Shown: positions 1 to 7,309, counted from the first letter of the stretch. The stretch: DNA of 19,495 bases from DAHUYF01 sp035553515 (GCA_035553515.1 DATNDG010000143.1:1-19495), one strand, 5' to 3'. Program-made: numbers and translations. Notes: generated by a model from the sequence alone, not told the origin.

Positions 1-10
1 GGAGAGAACG

Positions 11-463
11 ATGAAATGGGTGACCCGAGAGAAGGCGCGTGTCGACCGCATCGCGTGCCCATGGCTGATCAGCCGCTTTGTCGATCGCGAGCCGCAGTTC
101 CTGTTCGTGCCGGCTGCGGAGGTCATGACCGCTGCCGACCGCGAAGGCGCAACCCCGTATGACGTCCCCGGCGTCGAGCTGGGGCACCATGGCGACCGCT
201 GCTCGTTCGATGCGTTCCTCGAGAGATACAAGCTCGACGACCCAGCACTGCATGCGCTCGCGCTCATCGTGCGCGGCGCCGACACGGACCAGCGCGACCT
301 GGTGCCAGAGGCGCGCGGGCTCTACGCCCTTGCCACGGGCTTTCAAGCGATCAGCAAGGACGACTTCGAGAACATGGAGCGGCAGTTTCCCGCCTATGAC
401 GCACTTTACGCTTGGTGCCGGAGCGAGGTGGTGAAGAGCCGGCTCCGAGCAATGCACGGCTGA
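11..463 (+). CDS. ChrB-domain protein (chromate resistance family)
   Basis: A 150-residue protein that begins with the sequence typical of the C-terminal ChrB domain: KWVTREKARVDRIACPWLI at residues 2-20, then VELGHHGDRCSFDAFL near 55-70 and a GADTDQRDL segment near 89-97. Full ChrB proteins are about twice as long and have an N-terminal regulatory half; this is the stand-alone C-terminal type. ChrB proteins are linked to chromate resistance and regulation of the chromate transporter ChrA, but the biochemical role of this domain alone is not clear to me. No signal peptide or membrane segment is seen. The ATG start is preceded by GGAGAG at 1-6. No chrA gene follows in the window; a secreted DUF1259/YncE-like pair follows instead after about 150 bases. 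The family call is by recognition; the role in chromate resistance is inference. Confidence 0.85.
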   Translation: MKWVTREKARVDRIACPWLISRFVDREPQFLFVPAAEVMTAADREGATPYDVPGVELGHHGDRCSFDAFLERYKLDDPALHALALIVRGADTDQRDLVPEARGLYALATGFQAISKDDFENMERQFPAYDALYAWCRSEVVKSRLRAMHG

Positions 464-611
464 TCGCGGCGACGGCGGTCATCGGACTCATCGCATTTCC
501 GTTGCTCCGGCCGGATTGGGTTTTCGTCAAGTGAATGACAGCCATTGGGCGGCGTCCCGTAGGTAGGCATCCGCAGGAAACTTTGGGTATTAGAAAAGAG
601 GAGGAGACCCG
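464..611. other. Intergenic stretch with short hydrophobic reading frame
   Basis: This 148-base gap contains a strong ribosome binding site for the next gene (GAGGAGGAGA at 599-608). Its first part carries the end of a short plus-strand frame (about 412-534, overlapping the end of the ChrB-domain gene) that would encode a hydrophobic stretch LIAATAVIGLIAFPLL followed by RPDWVFVK. It has no convincing start or ribosome binding site and may be chance or the remnant of a membrane protein gene. I see no clear sigma-70 promoter. Confidence 0.3.
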
Positions 612-1514
612 ATGTTTTCGATAATCCGACTGAGCGCGATCCTCATGGCGATCGCGATCGCGATCACGAGCCCGAGCCTCGCGGCGGAACGCGACTGGAG
701 CGCCGTCGGGAAGGCGCTCGGAAAGCAGGGCACAATCATGCCGGGCGGCGTCTACCGTGTTGCCTTGCCCCGCACCGATTTCGCCGTGACGCTCGACGGC
801 GTGACGCTCAAACCGGGATTTGCGCTTGGCGGCTGGCTCGCCTTTGCGCCGATGGGGGACAAGGCCATGGTCATGGGCGACCTCGTGATGACCCAGGAAG
901 AGATCAACCCGGTGATGAAGCAATTCGAGGAGAACGGGATCCAGATAACCGCGCTGCACAATCACCTGCTCCGCGCGCAGCCTGCGACGATGTATATGCA
1001 TGTGCAGGGCGAAGGCGAGGCCGAGGCGCTGGCGCGGAAGCTCCACGATGCGCTTGTCCTCACGCGGACGCCGCTTGGCGCCGCGTCCGGCACGTCGCAA
1101 CCGCCGGCAAAAGCGGGACCGATCGACATCGACGTCCCTGCGATCGACCGGACGCTCGGCGCACATGGCAAGGTGAATGGCGGCGTGCTGCAATATGGCA
1201 TTCCGCGTCGCGAGCAGATCACGGATGGCGGGATGACCGTACCGCCGGCAATGGGCTCGGCCATCGGCATCAACTTTCAGCCGACCGGGCAGGGCAAGGC
1301 GGCGATCACCGGCGATTTCGTGCTGACGGCGCAGGAAGTAAACCCGGTCGCGAAGGCGCTGCGCGAGAACGGTATCGAGGTGACCGCGCTGCACAATCAC
1401 ATGCTCGACGACCAGCCGCGCCTCTTCTTCATGCATTTCTGGGCGAATGACGATGCGGCGAAGCTGGCGAAGGGCCTGCGTGCCGCACTCGACCATGTCG
1501 CCACCAAGAGCTGA
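612..1514 (+). CDS. Secreted DUF1259 (LppY/LpqO-type) protein with two repeats
   Basis: A 300-residue protein with an N-terminal signal peptide (hydrophobic residues 4-20, likely cleavage after SLAA at about 25), so it should be exported to the periplasm. The mature part holds two copies of the same unit, about residues 33-148 and 178-295. Each ends in the same signature: ENGIQITALHNHLL (108-120) with MH at 129-130, and ENGIEVTALHNHML (252-265) with MH at 274-275. The repeated His-Asn-His plus Met-His pattern looks like a possible metal site, but the function of DUF1259 proteins is not established. The ATG start follows a strong GAGGAGGAGA site. The YncE-like gene starts 17 bases after the stop, so the two are probably co-transcribed. 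Family call is confident; function unknown. Confidence 0.85.
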   Translation: MFSIIRLSAILMAIAIAITSPSLAAERDWSAVGKALGKQGTIMPGGVYRVALPRTDFAVTLDGVTLKPGFALGGWLAFAPMGDKAMVMGDLVMTQEEINPVMKQFEENGIQITALHNHLLRAQPATMYMHVQGEGEAEALARKLHDALVLTRTPLGAASGTSQPPAKAGPIDIDVPAIDRTLGAHGKVNGGVLQYGIPRREQITDGGMTVPPAMGSAIGINFQPTGQGKAAITGDFVLTAQEVNPVAKALRENGIEVTALHNHMLDDQPRLFFMHFWANDDAAKLAKGLRAALDHVATKS

Positions 1515-1531
1515 GTCGGGAGGATGCCCGG

Positions 1532-2518
1532 ATGAAGGGATTGATCATGATCATCGCGCTGAGCGCCATCGCCGTCGGTGCGACGGCGGCGTCGGCGGAA
1601 GAGCCGCTCGTGCTGGAGGCGAAGATCCCGCTCGGCCAGGTCGCCGGCCGGATCGATCACCTGGCGTTCGATCCCGCCAGCGGCCGGCTTTTCGTGGCTG
1701 AGCTCGGCAATGACAGCATCGGCGTCGTCGATGTCCGGGCGAGAAAGACGGTCCACACGATAAAGGGTCTGAAGGAACCGCAGGGCGTCGGCTACGTCGA
1801 AGCGAACGGCACCCTCTTTGTGGCCAATGCGGGCGACGGGAGCGTCAGGCTCTTCCGCGGTGCTGATTTCACTCCGGCGGGTCGGATCGAACTCGGCGAC
1901 GATGCCGACAATATCCGCGTCGACAGCAAGGCAGGACAGGTTTTCGTCGGTTTCGGTTCCGGCGGGATCGCCATTCTCGATGCCGCTACCGGCGAGAAGC
2001 GCGGCGAGATCAAGCTGCACGCCCATCCGGAGGCGTTTCAGCTCGCGCCCGCCGGCGATCGAATCTATGTGAACGTGCCGGATGCCGGCCAGATCGTCGT
2101 GCTCGACCGCAAGAGCCTGAAGCAGGTCGCACGCTGGCCCACGCGCGCCGACACCGCCAATTTTCCGATGGCACTCGCAGATGGCGGCGCGAGCATCCTC
2201 AGCGTCTTTCGCCACCCGGCGCGGCTGGTGGAGCTTTCAGCGAAAGATGGCAGCACCTTGGGCAAGGTCGAGGTCTGCGGCGACGCCGATGACGTCTTCG
2301 TCGATGCGCGGCGGCACCGTGCCTATGTGAGCTGCGGTGCGGGGGTTGTCGACGTGCTCGAGAGGCAAGCTGGCGGCTACCGCCACCTGGCGAGCATCCC
2401 GACGAGCTCGGGCGCGCGCACCTCGTTCTTTTCCGCCGAGCTCGACCGGCTGTTCGTCGCCGTCCGCGCCACCGGCAGCACGCCGGCGGCGATCTGGATA
2501 TTCCGGCCTTCGCCGTAA
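1532..2518 (+). CDS. Secreted YncE-like beta-propeller protein
   Basis: A 328-residue protein with a signal peptide (residues 1-22, likely cleavage after ASA) followed by repeating units of about 40-45 residues typical of YVTN/YncE-type propellers: phrases such as HLAFDPASGRLFVAELGNDSIGVVDV, GVGYVEANGTLFVANAGDGSVRLF and AYVSCGAGVVDVLE recur along its length. Such folds act as periplasmic binding or scaffold proteins; no catalytic motif is visible, so no enzyme activity is claimed. It starts 17 bases after the DUF1259 gene with GGGAGG at about 1518-1523 as ribosome binding site, which suggests one transcript and possibly a joint role in the periplasm. About 120 bases follow the stop before the Mn2+ riboswitch, with nothing recognised there. 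Confidence 0.8.
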   Translation: MKGLIMIIALSAIAVGATAASAEEPLVLEAKIPLGQVAGRIDHLAFDPASGRLFVAELGNDSIGVVDVRARKTVHTIKGLKEPQGVGYVEANGTLFVANAGDGSVRLFRGADFTPAGRIELGDDADNIRVDSKAGQVFVGFGSGGIAILDAATGEKRGEIKLHAHPEAFQLAPAGDRIYVNVPDAGQIVVLDRKSLKQVARWPTRADTANFPMALADGGASILSVFRHPARLVELSAKDGSTLGKVEVCGDADDVFVDARRHRAYVSCGAGVVDVLERQAGGYRHLASIPTSSGARTSFFSAELDRLFVAVRATGSTPAAIWIFRPSP

Positions 2519-2630
2519 GCGCCCGGTTACGCAATCCAGCGCGACGAGCGTTGCCTGCCGCGATTTGACGCGGTCGTCCTGAAACTTCGACCGGGGCTTG
2601 CTGGGAGAGGCTGAGCCCGATAGCCTGCGC

Positions 2631-2761
2631 GCCGTCATTGGGGAGTAGCCGCCCTCCGCGAGAGGGGCCCGCGTCAACAGACTTGGCCGCCTGACGGCGG
2701 ACCATGGCGCGGGCGGCGATCGGATCAGCCATTCCGAGCTTGGCGAGACCTTTGGCATCGG
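2631..2761 (+). promoter_or_regulatory. yybP-ykoY manganese riboswitch (aptamer)
   Basis: The conserved loops of the yybP-ykoY Mn2+-sensing RNA are present in order: GGGGAGTAGC at 2640-2649 (first Mn-binding loop), GCGTCAACAGACTTGG at about 2671-2686, CCGAGC at 2734-2739 and GGCGAGACCTTTGG at 2742-2755 (the partner loop). The spacing of about 100 bases between the two conserved loops fits the family. It lies directly upstream of a TMEM165/GDT1-family gene, a class known to export Mn2+ and known to be controlled by this riboswitch in other bacteria. The outer helix limits are approximate. The class is recognised from motifs; a covariance-model search was not possible. Confidence 0.88.
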
Positions 2762-2771
2762 TATCGTCGCC

Positions 2772-2822
2772 CGGGCCGGGTGGAGGATGCCGACGCCATT
2801 GGTCCGCTCTCCGCTCGGCCCG
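2772..2822 (+). promoter_or_regulatory. Probable riboswitch expression platform (15-bp hairpin)
   Basis: Bases 2772-2786 can pair without interruption with 2808-2822 (15 pairs, three of them G-U), leaving a 21-base loop. The hairpin begins 11 bases after the aptamer and ends 10 bases before the GTG start of the downstream gene, so it could control ribosome access. It also hides the only purine-rich GGAGG stretch (2782-2786). A second pairing, GGCATC at 2754-2759 with GATGCC at 2786-2791, would compete with the base of the loop and could link the aptamer state to the hairpin. There is no U-run, so translational control seems more likely than intrinsic termination. Pairing is seen in the sequence; the switching role is inferred. 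Confidence 0.5.
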
Positions 2823-2832
2823 ACGGACGCAC

Positions 2833-3399
2833 GTGGAAGCGCTTTTCACCTCGTTGGGCGTCGTTGCCGTCGCCGAGATCGGCGACCGGACGCAACTTCT
2901 GGCCCTGCTGCTCGCAACTCAGTTTCGCCGGCCCATTCCCGTCATCTGCGGCATCCTGGTTGCGACGGTGGCAAACCACGCAATGGCAGCGCTGGCTGGC
3001 GAGTGGGTCGGGCACCTCTTGTCGCCGGCGATACTCAAATGGGTGCTCGGCCTGTCATTCGCCGGCATGGCCGTTTGGACGCTCATCCCCGACAAGCTCG
3101 ACCGCGCTCAAGCGGTCGCACCGAGGCGCGGCGCCTTCGTCACCACTCTCTTCGCCTTCTTTCTCTGCGAGATGGGCGACAAGACGCAAATCGCGACTGC
3201 CGCTCTCGCCGCTCGTTTCAATGTGCTGCTGCCGGTGATTGCCGGGACCACCACCGGCATGCTGATCGCCAACGTTCCCGCGGTGCTCTTTGGCCACTAC
3301 GCCGGGCACCGCATAAACGCGGCTCGGATCAGGTACGTCGCCGCGGCAATCTTCGCAGCCGAGGCGGCGTTGACGCTCACGGGCTACAGCTTCCCCTGA
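2833..3399 (+). CDS. TMEM165/GDT1 (UPF0016) family Mn2+ exporter
   Basis: A 188-residue membrane protein with the two family signatures, one in each half: VVAVAEIGDRTQLLALLLA (residues about 9-27) and FFLCEMGDKTQIATAALAA (about 110-128). The acidic E-x-G-D-[KR]-T motifs form the cation site. About six membrane segments are expected. Bacterial members export Mn2+, and the Mn2+ riboswitch just upstream supports that substrate here. The frame is open back to an ATG at 2704, but that codon lies inside the riboswitch aptamer and the added residues are not membrane-like. The GTG at 2833 gives VEALFTSLGVVAVAEIGD, matching the usual family N-terminus, so it was chosen. The ribosome binding site is weak (GGA at 2825-2827). 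It converges on the GDCCVxC gene with 28 bases between stops. Confidence 0.88.
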   Translation: MEALFTSLGVVAVAEIGDRTQLLALLLATQFRRPIPVICGILVATVANHAMAALAGEWVGHLLSPAILKWVLGLSFAGMAVWTLIPDKLDRAQAVAPRRGAFVTTLFAFFLCEMGDKTQIATAALAARFNVLLPVIAGTTTGMLIANVPAVLFGHYAGHRINAARIRYVAAAIFAAEAALTLTGYSFP

Positions 3400-3427
3400 A
3401 CGGCCGGACGCAGTGCGAGATCGCCTT

Positions 3428-3664
3428 CTATTGGCCGGTTCCTCGCCGCGTTCCGCAACCGGCCACATCATCCCGAGACGCCTGCATCGGCGGGCAGGGC
3501 GCATCTCCATACGAGCAGAACACGCAGCAATCGCCCGACTTCGGCCGAAGGACCCGCCCGCAGTGCTTGCAATCGTAGAAGAATTGGCAGGCGTCGGTCG
3601 GCATCACCTCGGTTTGCCTGCCTCCGCACTGGGGGCAGGTGATCGTCGAGGACAAGGTGACCAT
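3428..3664 (-). CDS. GDCCVxC-domain small zinc-ribbon-like protein
   Basis: A 78-residue protein with ten cysteines: C10-P-Q-C13, C26, C32-K-H-C35, then GDCCVFC at 44-50, and C57 in CPPMQ. This matches a small family named after the GDCCVxC motif; some relatives are selenoproteins with selenocysteine replacing a cysteine, but here all positions are cysteine. The first four or five cysteines look like a zinc ribbon. The function is unknown; the vicinal Cys-Cys-x-x-Cys arrangement suggests metal binding or redox chemistry. The tail after CPPMQ (residues 62-78) seems longer than usual and poorly conserved. The ATG follows AGGAG with 6 bases spacing. It starts 21 bases after the mrp stop, so it is probably in an operon with the Fe-S carrier. 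Confidence 0.8.
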   Translation of the reverse strand: MVTLSSTITCPQCGGRQTEVMPTDACQFFYDCKHCGRVLRPKSGDCCVFCSYGDAPCPPMQASRDDVAGCGTRRGTGQ

Positions 3665-3685
3665 CGAGACTCCTGACCGCAGGGC

Positions 3686-4801
3686 CTATTCGACGACGAT
3701 GCTCGGCGCCTGACGCTGGGCGCCGGTGAGCGTCGCAGCGAGATTGGCCGCCATGGCGCGAAAGATCTGCGCATGCTCGCTCTGGGGCTGCGAGACCACC
3801 ACCGGCTCGCCCGCATCGGAGGTCTCGCGGATGACGATGTCGAGCGGCACCTCGCCCAGGAAGGGGACGCCGAGCCGCTCCGCCTCGCGCCTCGCGCCTC
3901 CATGGCCGAAGATGTCGCTGCGCTCGCCGCAATGGGGGCAGCTGAAATAGCTCATATTCTCGACGATGCCGAGCACGGGCACGTCCACCTTGCGGAACAT
4001 GTTGAGACCCTTGCGCGCATCGAGGAGCGCGATGTCCTGCGGCGTCGAGACGATCACGGCGCCGGCGAGCGGCACCTGCTGCGCCATGGTGAGCTGGGCG
4101 TCGCCGGTGCCGGGCGGCATGTCGACGACCATGATATCGAGCTCGCCCCATTCGACGTCGCGCAGCATCTGCTGCAGCGCGCTCTGCACCATGGGCCCCC
4201 GCCAGATCATCGGCGTTTCCTCGGGCACGAGGAAGCCCATCGACATGCATTTGATGCCATGCCGGCTCATCGGCTGCAGCAATTTGCCGTCGCGCGTGGC
4301 GGGGCGGCCCGTGATGCCGAGCATGCGTGGCATGGAAGGGCCATAGATGTCGGCGTCGAGCAGCCCGACCTTGAGCCCGGCCGCGGCGAAGCCCAGCGCC
4401 AGGTTGATGGCGACGGTGGATTTGCCGACGCCACCCTTGCCCGAGGCCACCGCGATGATCGCGCGCACGCCGGGCACCAGCGCCTTGCCGGCGGCCGGGT
4501 GCGCATGGCCGTGATGGGCATGGCTCTGCGGGCGGGGAGCGGCCTGCGCCGGCCGCTGCGCGGTCAGCACGGCGGTCACCGAGAGCACCTCGGGGAGCGC
4601 CTCGACGGCCTTTTCCGCCGCCTTGCGCAGCGGCTCGAGCCTTGGGCCGCGCTGCGGATCGACCTCGATGGCGAAGGCGACATGGCCCTCCCGGAGCTGC
4701 ATGCCGGAAACCATGCCGAGACTGACGATGTCCTTGCCGCGGTCCGGATCAATCACCTGACGCAATGCGGCGAGCACGTGCTGCTCGCTCAATCCGCTCA
4801 T
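3686..4801 (-). CDS. apbC: Mrp/NBP35-family Fe-S cluster carrier ATPase (ApbC)
   Basis: A 371-residue cytosolic P-loop ATPase that binds and passes on Fe-S clusters. Residues 1-85 form the N-terminal MIP18 (DUF59) domain. The deviant Walker A motif is SGKGGVGKST at 120-129, followed by LLDADIYGPSMPRMLG (147-162), DMPPGTGD (227-234), and the cluster-binding CPHC at 288-291. Length and domain order match full-size bacterial Mrp/ApbC. The linker between the domains has a histidine run, HAHHGHAH at 94-101, which is unusual enough to note. The ATG start has GAGAGGG about 6 bases upstream. The gene is divergent from hflK and is followed by the GDCCVxC gene. Synonym mrp; the function as Fe-S carrier is family knowledge. 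Confidence 0.95.
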   Translation of the reverse strand: MSGLSEQHVLAALRQVIDPDRGKDIVSLGMVSGMQLREGHVAFAIEVDPQRGPRLEPLRKAAEKAVEALPEVLSVTAVLTAQRPAQAAPRPQSHAHHGHAHPAAGKALVPGVRAIIAVASGKGGVGKSTVAINLALGFAAAGLKVGLLDADIYGPSMPRMLGITGRPATRDGKLLQPMSRHGIKCMSMGFLVPEETPMIWRGPMVQSALQQMLRDVEWGELDIMVVDMPPGTGDAQLTMAQQVPLAGAVIVSTPQDIALLDARKGLNMFRKVDVPVLGIVENMSYFSCPHCGERSDIFGHGGARREAERLGVPFLGEVPLDIVIRETSDAGEPVVVSQPQSEHAQIFRAMAANLAATLTGAQRQAPSIVVE

Positions 4802-4833
4802 GCGGCCCTCTCGTTCTTGACATCGGAGACGCT

Positions 4834-4856
4834 ATCGGGGAGCGTCCGCTCCCGAT
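4834..4856. repeat. Inverted repeat in the mrp 5' leader
   Basis: ATCGGGGAGCG at 4834-4844 pairs with CGCTCCCGAT at 4847-4856 (ten pairs with one bulged G and a two-base loop). It lies 33-55 bases upstream of the mrp ATG in the mrp-hflK divergent region. It could be an RNA hairpin in the mrp leader or an operator; neither is shown. Confidence 0.5.
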
Positions 4857-4874
4857 GGTAGCGTGAGTGGAATT

Positions 4875-4902
4875 GATATAGGCGAAAGCCGGCGCGTTGC
4901 AA
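4875..4902 (-). promoter_or_regulatory. Candidate sigma-70 promoter for mrp
   Basis: On the minus strand TTGCAA (4902-4897) is followed after 16 bases by TATATC (4880-4875), each matching four of six consensus bases. The position, about 75 bases before the mrp ATG, would give a leader containing the 4834-4856 hairpin. A weak pattern match only. Confidence 0.33.
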
Positions 4903-4940
4903 AGCCGGTCGCGCTCGCCGCACGGGAAGGAAGCACGCAT

Positions 4941-6080
4941 ATGCCTTGGCAGAACCAAGGGGGCGGAGGAAGCAGCGGGAGCGGTGGAGGGGGCGGGGGA
5001 CCCTGGGGCGGCGGTCACAGTCCCTGGGGGCGCGGCGGCGGGCCGCAGCCGCCCAATCTGGACGAGATCCTGCGGCGCAGCCAGGCGCGGTTTCGCCGCG
5101 TGCTGCCCGGCGGCTGGGGCAGCGGGCGCGGCGTCCTCTATGCGGTGATCGCGGTCATCGCCATCTGGCTCGCCAGCGGCGTCTATTTCGTCCAGCCCGA
5201 CGAGGAAGGCATCGTGCTGCGCTTCGGCGCCTATGTCGGCAAGACGACGCCGGGCGCCAACTACCATCTGCCCTATCCGATCGAGACGGTGCTGACCCCG
5301 AGCGTGACCCGCGTCAACACGATCGAGATCGGCGAGCCCGGGCAGCGCGGATTCGCGGCGGCGGGGCAGGAGCCCCAGGCCTCGCGCATGCTGACCGGCG
5401 ACGAGAACCTGCTCGACGTCTATTTCACCGTGCAGTACGTGGTGAAGGACGCGCCGAAATACCTCTTCAACATCCGCAACCCGAACGAGACGGTGCGCGC
5501 GGTGGCCGAGAGCGCCATGCGCGAGGTGATCGGCCATACGCCGGCGACCGACGCCATCGTCGGCGGCGACAAGATCGCCAGCGAGACGCAGAGCCTGCTG
5601 CAGCGCATCCTCGACGAGTACCAGAGCGGCGTGCAGATCACCTCGGTCAATCTGCGCCGCATCGACCTGCCGTCGCCCGACGTGGTCTCCGCCTTCGCCG
5701 ACGTGCAGAACGCCAAGACCGAGCGCGACAGCAAGATCATCCAGGCGCAGACCTACAGCAGCAACATCCTGCCGCGCGCCAAAGGCGAGGCGGCGCAGAT
5801 CGTCCAGGCGGCCGAGGCCTACCGCCAGCAGGTGGTGCTGCACGCGCAGGGCGACGCGAGCCGCTTCCTCGCCGTCTACGAGGCCTATAAGCAGGCGCAG
5901 GACGTGACCACGCAACGCCTCTACATCGAGACGATGGAGGACATCCTCAAAGGCGCCAACAAGGTCATTCTCGACAAGGCGGCGACGCAGGCAGGGGTGC
6001 TGCCCTATCTGCCGCTGCCGGCGCTGAAGCCGCCAGCCGCGCGTCCGGCGGCGCCTTCCTCCCAGCAGCCGCAGCGGTGA
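4941..6080 (+). CDS. hflK: HflK, SPFH/band 7 subunit of the FtsH modulator
   Basis: A 379-residue inner-membrane protein that with HflC forms the large periplasmic HflKC assembly controlling the FtsH protease. The N-terminus is glycine-rich (residues 7-34) as is usual for HflK; the membrane segment is about 63-82 (VLYAVIAVIAIWLASGVYFV region). Then come the start of the band 7 domain, QPDEEGIVLRFGAYV (85-99), and the long helical part with AFADVQNAKTERD and IIQAQTYSSNILPRAKGEAAQIVQAAEAY. The end is proline-rich. An upstream in-frame GTG at 4863 was rejected: the ATG at 4941 has GGAAGG at about 4925-4930 and gives the normal MPWQNQGGGG start. hflC begins 7 bases after the stop. Confidence 0.95.
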   Translation: MPWQNQGGGGSSGSGGGGGGPWGGGHSPWGRGGGPQPPNLDEILRRSQARFRRVLPGGWGSGRGVLYAVIAVIAIWLASGVYFVQPDEEGIVLRFGAYVGKTTPGANYHLPYPIETVLTPSVTRVNTIEIGEPGQRGFAAAGQEPQASRMLTGDENLLDVYFTVQYVVKDAPKYLFNIRNPNETVRAVAESAMREVIGHTPATDAIVGGDKIASETQSLLQRILDEYQSGVQITSVNLRRIDLPSPDVVSAFADVQNAKTERDSKIIQAQTYSSNILPRAKGEAAQIVQAAEAYRQQVVLHAQGDASRFLAVYEAYKQAQDVTTQRLYIETMEDILKGANKVILDKAATQAGVLPYLPLPALKPPAARPAAPSSQQPQR

Positions 6081-6087
6081 GGGCGCC

Positions 6088-6984
6088 ATGAATTCCCGTC
6101 TCATCCTCGGCGCCGCCATCGTCATCGTCGCCCTGTTCGTGCTCTTTACCATGCCCTTCACGGTGAGCCAGACCGAGCAGGCGATCGTGCTGCAATTCGG
6201 CAAGCCGATCCGCGTCGTCGCCGATCCCGGGCTGCACGTGAAGCTGCCCTGGCAGAGTACGGTCGGTTACGACAAGCGCGTGCTCGACTTCGACCTGCCG
6301 GCGGCGCGCTTCACCGCCGCCGACCAGAAGCAGATGATCGTCGACGCCTATTCGCGCTTCCGCATCGTCAACCCGCTGCTCTTCTATCAGACCGTCGGCA
6401 CCGAGCAGGCGGCACGCACGCGGCTCGCGCCGATCCTGAGCGGGGTGGTGCGCGACGTCATCGGTACGGTGCAGCTTGCCGACGTCATCGCCGGCCAGCG
6501 CGAGGCGACGATCCAGCGCATCCGCAGCGGGGTCAATGACCAGACCAAGGAGTTCGGCATCGCCATCACCGATGTCCGGCTGCGTCGCATCGACCTGCCG
6601 GAGGCCAACAGCCAAGCAATCTTCTCGCGCATGATCTCGGAGCGTCAGCGCGAGGCGGCGCAGTATCGCGCCGACGGCGACCGGCAGGCGGCGGTGATCC
6701 GCGCCGGCGCCGACCGCCAGCGCACCGAGACCCTTGCCGATGCGCAGAAGCAGGCGCAGATCCTGCGCGGGCAGGGCGACGCCGACAGCATCAAGATCTA
6801 TGCCGACGCCTTCGGCAAGGATAAGGACTTCTTCGCCTTCTACCGCTCGCTGCAGGCCTATCGTGAGGCTCTCTCGGGCAAGAACACGACCTTCCTGCTG
6901 TCGCCGGAGGATCCGTTCTTCCGCTACTTCGCGGCGCCCTTCAAGGGCAACGCGCCGGCGCAGCGCGAGGGAGCGGGGAAATGA
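6088..6984 (+). CDS. hflC: HflC, SPFH/band 7 partner of HflK
   Basis: A 298-residue membrane protein: one N-terminal transmembrane helix (residues 5-22), then the band 7 domain starting FTVSQTEQAIVLQFGKPIRVV (24-44). The helical region contains the signature RMISERQREAAQYRADGDRQAAVIRAGADRQ, and the C-terminal part is FFAFYRSLQAYREAL, all typical of HflC. It works with HflK around FtsH in membrane-protein quality control. It starts 7 bases after hflK, and its last bases overlap the next gene through ATGA (6981-6984), so translation of all three is probably coupled. Confidence 0.95.
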   Translation: MNSRLILGAAIVIVALFVLFTMPFTVSQTEQAIVLQFGKPIRVVADPGLHVKLPWQSTVGYDKRVLDFDLPAARFTAADQKQMIVDAYSRFRIVNPLLFYQTVGTEQAARTRLAPILSGVVRDVIGTVQLADVIAGQREATIQRIRSGVNDQTKEFGIAITDVRLRRIDLPEANSQAIFSRMISERQREAAQYRADGDRQAAVIRAGADRQRTETLADAQKQAQILRGQGDADSIKIYADAFGKDKDFFAFYRSLQAYREALSGKNTTFLLSPEDPFFRYFAAPFKGNAPAQREGAGK

Positions 6985-7166
6985 AGGATTTCGGCACGGC
7001 GCTCGCTCTCGTCTTCGTGATCGAGGGGATCCTCTATTCGGCCTTCCCCGACGGCATGAAGCGCATGGTGACGCAGGTCGGCACGCTGCCGGCCTCGGCG
7101 TTGCGCTGGACCGGGCTCGCCGCGGCCTGCCTTGGGGTTGCGGCGGTTTGGCTCATCCGTCACTGA
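6981..7166 (+). CDS. DUF2065 small membrane protein
   Basis: A 61-residue protein with two hydrophobic segments (about 5-22 and 39-58) joined by the loop FPDGMKRMVTQVGTLPASALRW. This is the DUF2065 pattern, commonly found directly after hflC in proteobacteria. The function is not known; the position suggests a small partner of the HflKC-FtsH complex. Its ATG overlaps the hflC stop by four bases. Confidence 0.88.
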   Translation: MKDFGTALALVFVIEGILYSAFPDGMKRMVTQVGTLPASALRWTGLAAACLGVAAVWLIRH

Positions 7167-7309
7167 GCCGCGAGAGCGCGAGTCCGGCGGTGCTCGCGTC
7201 GCGGCGCTAAGCGCCTCAATTCCGCCGACTTCCTGCGCTCTCTCTGCGCTCTGCGCCGGAACGCGCGGCCATCGCGGGGAAGCCGCTGGTTTATGCCGGC
7301 GTTCTCCCC

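Noticed and set aside
2704..2832. Upstream ATG start for the GDT1-family gene
   Set aside because: It lies inside the Mn2+ riboswitch and adds 43 non-membrane residues absent from the usual family N-terminus.
4817..4845. hflK promoter with perfect TTGACA at 4817-4822
   Set aside because: No acceptable -10 sequence occurs 16-18 bases downstream.
4863..4940. Upstream GTG start for hflK
   Set aside because: The added 26 residues do not look like HflK, and the ATG at 4941 has a good ribosome binding site.
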